Positions 58,271 to 64,000 of a DNA stretch of 64,000 nt are shown here, one piece after another. Origin of the DNA: Heterodera schachtii (lineage: Eukaryota > Nematoda > Chromadorea > Rhabditida > Heteroderidae). The DNA lies in contig SIJG01000005.1 in assembly GCA_023374025.1 (NCBI GenBank), forward strand, positions 914,782 through 978,781, given 5' to 3'. Position 1 is the first letter of the stretch; each line of letters begins with the position of its first letter. A model generated the notes under the pieces. That model saw nothing but the letters and a program-made list of their open reading frames with translations. It ran no database searches and was not told where the DNA came from. A program made the translations under genes and the position numbers.

Positions 58271-61200
58271 ATGTCAATTTCGACCAGTTCAATAAATTGT
58301 GTAGATGATTTCACACCAGCAGAAAATGAGGGTAAATGGGAAAGAAATTGGAATTTGGGAGATGTGAAATTAAATAAATATTTAAATTCAAAATTTAATT
58401 TTATATATTTTTTTAGAAGTGAATGGTGATGCAATTAATTTGGACAATAATGGACAATTATTTGATGGAAAAAACAGTGAACAATCAATCACAGATCAGC
58501 AACAGCTTAAGGTGGGCGGAAGAACAGAAACAATTGGGAGAAAAAATTGAATATATATTAGATAGATTTTGTTAATTTAAATTCAGGATGTTCGTGAAAA
58601 GTTTGCCAAAATGGAAATGGAATTGAAAATGGCCAAATTGGAACTCGAAATGGCCAAATTGGAACTCGAAAATGTGAGATTTGCTATAAAAAAAAATTCG
58701 AGTAAAAAAATTTAAATATTTAGAAGGAACAAAAGTTAAAGCTCCATGAAATGATGGTCGAACAGAAGGCATTGAAGGAAAACGTGGCAAAAATTGAACA
58801 GAAAATGGAGAATAACGGTAAAAAATAAGTAAAGAATTTGCCATTTGGGGTAATCGTGAGGAATGTGGTCCCATATTTTTCAAAAAAAAAAAATTAAAAA
58901 AGAAATTATAAAAGTCGCATAAAACAACTTTTTAGGTAATTTTAGGAGTCGCTGATCACGAGTCTGACACCCATTTCGACCAATTTCAAACCCCGGGCCC
59001 GAACTCGAACAAAATTCGAAAACTCATTTTTTTACCAAAATCCACCTTTATTATCCAAAGTGGTTCAAATACATTAAATAAAATAGAAAATAGGGATTCG
59101 TAGAGACTCCCTGAAAATGCGGCAGCGAGAGAAAGTTTTTCATTTCAAGAAAATGCGACACAAAACTGTTGTGACTGGGCACTTCAGGGCCATAAAAGTT
59201 GAAATTCCTTTTTGTTGTGACTGAGATATAGTCCACTCGGCCAAGTGGACTATATCTCAGTCACAACAAAAACTTAGATTTTTAAAAGCAATGCGATTAA
59301 ATTTTTTTCCTAAACAGCGTCTTGCTGAATTTGTATCTGTACCAAAAAAAAGAATTTGAGTTTGGGTAAGTTGGTTTGGTAAGATAGTAAAATGTTTTTA
59401 GTCGATTTTCAATAATTGCTTCCGAAATTTGTAAAAAATATCTACTTTCTAATAATATATTTTTTAAGCAATTTAGTCATTTTTTGAAAAGTCAAATAAT
59501 ATAGTAGTGACCTGAAATAATAAATTTTAAAATTTTCTCCAGGAATCCCAGGGTTTTTCGTGTTTTGCCTGGACCTGGATTTTTTTTCTCATTATTGACC
59601 AGGACCTGAATTTCCTGTATAAAAATCCAGGCCAGGAAAAATCCAGGTTCCCGAAGAAAATGACCTGGACCTGGATCAGATCCAATGAGTGAAGAATATT
59701 TTATTTATTAAATTGCCCAATTTTAAATTTTAAAAATTAATTTTAGTAACTTCTGATCAATTCTCAAAAATGCAAAATGATCAAAAGATTCTTTTGGAGA
59801 AAATCAGTGAATTGGAGAAAGAACAGAAGCAGAGAAAGGTGAATTATGGGGAAAATTTAAAATATTTTATTGGTTTTATATTTAAGCAATTTTTATTTAA
59901 AATAATTTTAATGATTTTAAGGAACTTTTAAACTTCCAACAGAATTATTGGGATGCCAATTTTTGTCATGAGAAACTCGAAATCATTGGCGACAAAAAAC
60001 TCATTGTCCATTATAAGGGAAATATTAATGGTATTTTCGAAAAATTTATCTAATCTTTTTTCCCTTAACAAAAGGTTGGTGTTCCGTCTTTGCTAAACAT
60101 CCAATTTTGCTGGACAATAATTCGTCTGAAATTTTTTATTACGAAATTTCAATTGCAAAAATGAAAAAGTAAGAGATTTTTTATTTTTTTGAGTATTAAA
60201 TTTGTCATAAACAGGGCTGCAAAAAATATGCACGAAAAGTGGCCAAAATATACGCATAAATATGCAAATAAAGTCGTGAAATATGCACAAAAATCGCAAA
60301 ATATGCTCCAAATATGCACAAAAAAACTTGAAAATTAGGGGTGCAAATTAATTTTAAAAATTTTTTTCATGAATACACTTGACAATGAGCTACAGTTCTT
60401 TTATACAATTCTCTTAGCAAATATTGACATTTTTAAATCAAAAATTTTGTCATGTAAAAAAAAATTTGGGGGAAGGATTTTTGAGAAAATTTTCCAATTC
60501 TTAGTGGTGTGTTTTTTAAAAATTTTAGGTCGATTTTTAGGGTGTATTTTTCTGAATTTTTAGGGCCGATTCTTAGGGGGTGTATTTTCCGTTTTTATTG
60601 CATTTTTGTTAACAAATTTTCCAGAAAATGGCAAAATATGCATAAAAATGCAGAAAAACCCAAAATATGCATAAAGGCCCAAAATATGCAAAAATATGCA
60701 AATAAAAGTCCCGATTTTTATAAGCAAACACAAAAAAGAAGTGGTTTTCCTACTATTTAGAGCATGTAGAAGCCAGGAAAAAAAAATATGCTTTTGCATA
60801 TTTTTTGCAGCCCTGGTCATAAATAGAGCCCGGACTTTTAGGCACGAAAATTTCTAAAATAGGCACCAAGGATGGGCCTAGGTTTCGCATTTCGCCTTTC
60901 GCATTTTTTGGCGTTTAATATTACCTTTTTTGCTTTAGCCTATAATACGCACGAAAAACGAGTTTTTAACTTGGTTTGAATCTTCTATCTTGAACTTTTT
61001 GGTCCATTTTTTTTTTTTTTTTGCCTTTTTTGCGATTTTAGTGCCTTATGCCGGGCATTAATTTTGGTGCCTTTTTGACCTTTGTGCCTTTTTTCATGCC
61101 ATTTTCAGTAATTTTTGAAAAAAAAAAACTAAATTTTTTAAAAATTTTGCAACTTTTCCTATCATATTTTATTACAATTTCCAAAAAATTTTCCGGCGGC

Positions 61201-62343
61201 GCCTGTCAGCACCGCCGGACCCTCATTTACTTTGATTTTTGAAACTTTAACTACAAAATGGGTAAACTATGCTTTTGACTATTGGTAAAATTTGTGTCAT
61301 TTCGCTTTTCGCATATTTTGGCTTTTCGCATTTTTGCTTTTTTTTCATTTCGCATTTTTCAGTTTTGCAAACTTCGCTTTTCGAATTTCGCTTTTTATTT
61401 TTCAATTTGGCCAATCCCTGATAGGCACCTAAAATAGGCACGAAAATGTGAAAAAAGGAATAAACAATGAACAAAAACGTCAAGAAAGGCACGAAAAATC
61501 AACATTTTGGGCAATAATTTTTTGTCACATTAACAAAACTTTTTTCAAAAGACCTTTTTTTTTTTGCTCTTCGGGCCAATTTTTTTTTCTACTATGTTAT
61601 ATTGTGGCGTTAAAATTTAAAAAAGCAAGGTATAACTGGGCGTCCGGCGGTGCCTATAGGCGCCGCAGGGAAGAATTTTCGCAAATTCTAAGAAATATGA
61701 TAAGAAAATTTGTAAAATTTCCAAAAAATTATCCATTTTTTTCAAAAAATACTAAAAAGGCATGAAAAAAGGCACCAAAAGGCAAAAAAGGCACCAAAAA
61801 AGGCATATGCCTCAAAATCCGGGCTTTAGTCATAAATATTAAAATTCAATTATTGTTAATTGTTATTCCTTTATTATTAATTTTTCAGTTATATGGGCTT
61901 CGGATTCGCAGTCAAACAGAAGAACAATTTGGATGGAGTAATTTGGAGCCGCAAGGGCACTTATGCATATTTTAGTAACGGCTTTATTTGCATTAACGGA
62001 GCAGGAAAAGGAACAAATGGCAAATATTTCTACGGTGTTGGCGATACCGTAGGAATTGGCGTTAATTTGGCCACTGGACAGATCAGTTTCACCAAAAATG
62101 AGCTTTGTTTGGGTTGGCAACTAAGAATATCATTCAACAATCTTAAACATCATAATCTATTTAATTGCCTAATTTATGATAATTAATTATATATACCTAT
62201 AATATTTTTATTTTTTCACAGATTCCGCTGATTTACTCGTTGTAACTGATTCTTTTCACCCATTTGTTTCTTTGTGTAATTCTGATGACCAAATTGAGGC
62301 CAATTTTGGGCCCAATTTCAAATTCGATTTCGCAACTCTCTGA
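58271..62343 (+). CDS. S7: coiled-coil SPRY domain protein (intact, transposon-filled introns)
   Basis: Exons 58271-58331, 58417-58511, 58587-58673, 58724-58817, 59747-59838, 59922-60030, 60075-60168, 61889-62112, 62222-62343 join in phase to 325 residues. N-terminus MSISTSSINCVDDFTPAE. The coiled coil is shorter (about 53-143; two exons fewer than S3). SPRY is 144-325 with LLNFQQNYWDANFC, KYFYGVGDTVGIG and NFGPNFKFDFATL. The last exon is 12 bp shorter, removing four residues of the usual SSFAD loop. One intron has grown to 1.7 kb through three hAT-like insertions, another carries palindromic DNA, yet all splice sites survive. Confidence 0.85.
58930..59700. repeat. Palindrome-bearing insertion in S7 intron 4
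   Basis: Contains one arm of the GATCACGAGTCTGAC family, a 29-bp perfect inverted repeat at 59209-59237/59244-59272 (arm begins TTTTTGTTGTGACTGAGATA), and a cluster of CCAGGACCTGGA words at 59560-59680. Ends not fixed. Confidence 0.55.
60212..60815. mobile_element. hAT-like element, TATGCA-word family, copy 2
   Basis: Same ends as 57276-57900; repeat gtcataaa at 60204-60211 and 60816-60823. It directly abuts the next element, sharing the middle target repeat. Confidence 0.9.
60824..61828. mobile_element. hAT-like element, GGCACCAAAAAAGGCA-word family
   Basis: Ends TAGAGCCCGGACTTTTAGGC and the complement of TAAAGCCCGGATTTTGAGGC. Flanked by gtcataaa at 60816-60823 and 61829-61836. Hairpin core at 61643-61670. 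It contains the nested element 60867-61420. The short relative is at 15114. Confidence 0.85.
60867..61420. mobile_element. Nested hAT-like element, TTTCGCA-word family
   Basis: Ends CAAGGATGGGCC and GGCCAATCCCTG; repeat ataggcac at 60859-60866 and 61421-61428. TTTCGCATTTCGCC words at both ends and a hairpin core at about 61193-61218. Confidence 0.8.
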
Positions 62344-63873
62344 GGAAGAAATATTCATTAAAGTTGATCAATTTGTTTCTTTTTTTTGTTTCTTCAATTA
62401 TAATTTGGTTTTTTTTTTTTATTTTTTCAAGTAAAATAATAAAAAATCGAATTATTCCGCAAAAACTTTTCAGCCAGAAGTTATATTTTTATAATGTTGG
62501 ACAATTGCTATACCAGACCAAACTCCCCTGGGAGTGCTAAAATTTTGATCACTCCGATCATCCTGGTTGAGTGATCTGATCAAACTGGTCAAATTGACTA
62601 TTTGATCAACATCGAAAGTTGTATTAACATGAATTTTTCAGGTTTTTATAATGCACAAAAATTACATTTCTTAATTCATCCAATATTTCGAATGTAAAAG
62701 CAATGTGAAGCAGGAGGAGAGTGAGCACAAAACAAATGCTTCATCTCCTCTCTCTCCTCAAATTTGCAATTATCTCACCAAAATACAATATATTTTTGTA
62801 CTTTGCTTTCCATTTTTTGCAATAAATTTGATTTACTAACAGTGGCTTACTGTATATTTGTGCATACTGTATTGCAAAAAAACTACGGCGAGTTTGTCAA
62901 ATTATGCACTCAATTAAACTAATTTATTAATTATTTTTTAATTCGATACTTTTTTCATGAAAATGATTATTGTTCAATGTTTAGAAAATATGTGTCTAAA
63001 AATCTAGCTAAATAAACAGGAATTCAACAAAAAAAAAATATTTATGGATAGGATTTTTATGTTTCAATCATAATTCTTAATATAATTCGTCATTGGATTT
63101 CAAAGTTCCCTGCTGGGACTTATTCAACTTTTTCAATTTATAAATACATTTGAAAAACCAGAAAATGTATAACCAAAATATGAAAATAAAACTTTTACAA
63201 TGGTTATTTTTTGGAAAAAAACCTTCCTAAAGGGTGAAATAGGCAGCGAAAAAAATGCCATAAAATGACCTAAATAGACTTAGAATAAATCAAGTTTTTT
63301 ATCTTGGTGGGGTACCTTTAAGAAAATTTTTAAAAATTAAATGAATTTCCATAAAATTTTCGCCCTAGTCATCCCATCAGCTCTGACCTAAATATTTGAC
63401 ACATTTCTCAAGACACAACAACACTCTTCTCACTGTACAGCAGCAACAATAAATTTCTCGATACAAATCTCGCCGGACTTCTTCTTCGATGATATCCCTC
63501 CCTAATCAAAAGCATTTTTTAAATTCCTGGATTTAATGGGAGAAATTGTTGCACTTTTTGTTAATTTCGATGAACTGCGAGATTGGAGCAATAAAGAATC
63601 AATTTTGCTGAATTTTATTTAATTCAAAATCTCAAAAATTATTTTTAAACATTTATATTTAGTGTCAAATTTTTCGGCTCCCTTTTAAAATGTTCCGAGT
63701 CTGCTTGGTCTAATTCCCAGAATACCTTATCTATACTCGGATATGATAGAAAACTGAAAAAAAATCTTGGATAGAGATATCTTTTCGGCTGCACTTTTTC
63801 TCTCTCTACGAAAAAGCGATTAAAAAATATTTTATTTATATCCGAAGAAAATATTACACACACTTTCAGCAGC
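62344..63873. other. S7 3' flank and spacer before the next gene
   Basis: GATCACTCCGATCATCC hairpin at 62547, about 200 bp after the stop. No further SPRY duplication. The remaining sequence is AT-rich without transposon words, so this may be the edge of the array. CAGC-rich, T-rich sequence near 63850-63873 could be the next gene's acceptor. Confidence 0.5.
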
Positions 63874-64000
63874 ATGCAAATGGTTTCACTACTTCTCATC
63901 AGCATTCTCATCGTGTTCACAGCTGTAATTGAGGCGCGTGTAATCGACGGAAGCGCCGCCATGGATTTGTTGGCTGGCGATAGCGAATTGAAACAATCGC
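63874..64000 (+). CDS. N-terminus of a secreted protein (runs off window end)
   Basis: The ATG at 63874 starts MQMVSLLLISILIVFTAVIE, a short start, 15-residue hydrophobic core and small residues, then AR, so cleavage is expected near residue 21. The mature part begins RVIDGSAAMDLLAGDSELKQ and stays open to the end of the window. CTTTCAG ending at 63870 fits a trans-splice or intron acceptor four bases before the ATG. GC content is higher than the surroundings. It is the only visible signal peptide in the window. Family not recognised. Confidence 0.6.
   Translation, partial: MQMVSLLLISILIVFTAVIEARVIDGSAAMDLLAGDSELKQS

Overview
The window looks like nuclear DNA of a plant-parasitic cyst nematode, most likely Globodera or a close relative such as Heterodera. 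The evidence is a tandem array of SPRY-domain genes whose exons (YSYGVGDTVGIG, TRQIIFTKNG, NFGPNFKFDL) are typical of the expanded cyst-nematode SPRY/RBP-1/SPRYSEC superfamily. Supporting signs are short AT-rich introns, a splice acceptor just before each start codon (suggesting spliced-leader trans-splicing), and repeated GC-AG introns. No sequence search was run, so the genus is an inference.

Layout. On the minus strand at 1-5.4 kb and 22.4-27.5 kb lie two copies of a zinc-finger locus. The second copy is a full 7-exon model with two C2H2 fingers and one C2HC finger; the first is cut by the window edge. Both are accompanied by scattered exons of a CCCH-finger gene. On the plus strand are seven SPRY loci, S1-S7: S1 9988-12398 (frameshifted), S2 15806-16245 (fragment), S3 18498-21154 (intact), S4 30058-32746 (intact, last intron lost), S5 41102-43732 (intact), S6 52454-53944 (N-terminal exons decayed), S7 58271-62343 (intact). 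A first-exon relic lies at 33684. Each intact gene has the same plan: a short N-terminal exon, a chain of in-frame coiled-coil exons, then a SPRY domain in 3-4 exons. No signal peptide is visible, so these are not obviously secreted. The flanks were duplicated with the genes: a conserved box about 110-155 bp upstream of the ATG, a CT-rich tract, and a GATCACTCC hairpin about 200-230 bp past the stop codon.

A 5.1-kb Ty3/gypsy LTR retrotransposon (46624-51754) has LTRs differing at one base. Its single gag-pol frame is broken by two TGA codons in RNase H. It sits inside a hAT-like element that in turn sits beside a diverged gene. The last 127 bases start a different gene whose product begins with a clear signal peptide.

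The most striking feature is the density of non-autonomous DNA transposons. At least sixteen insertions have exact 8-bp target-site duplications, and several have empty sites at paralogous positions in this same window. Most have hAT-like ends (CAGGG/TAGGG/TAGAG) and are filled near the ends with many copies of a short word peculiar to that family (for example CCGAAA, CGAAAAC, GGCGCGGCC, GGGATCCC, GACCCGG, TATGCA, TTTCGCA, AGGCACC). Families with unrelated words still share one of two internal cores: a GC-rich hairpin (CCGGCGGTGCC / GGCGCCGCCGG) or a TACACCCCTAAGAATCGA module. This looks like one modular transposon system whose presumed transposase-binding word keeps changing while the core is kept.
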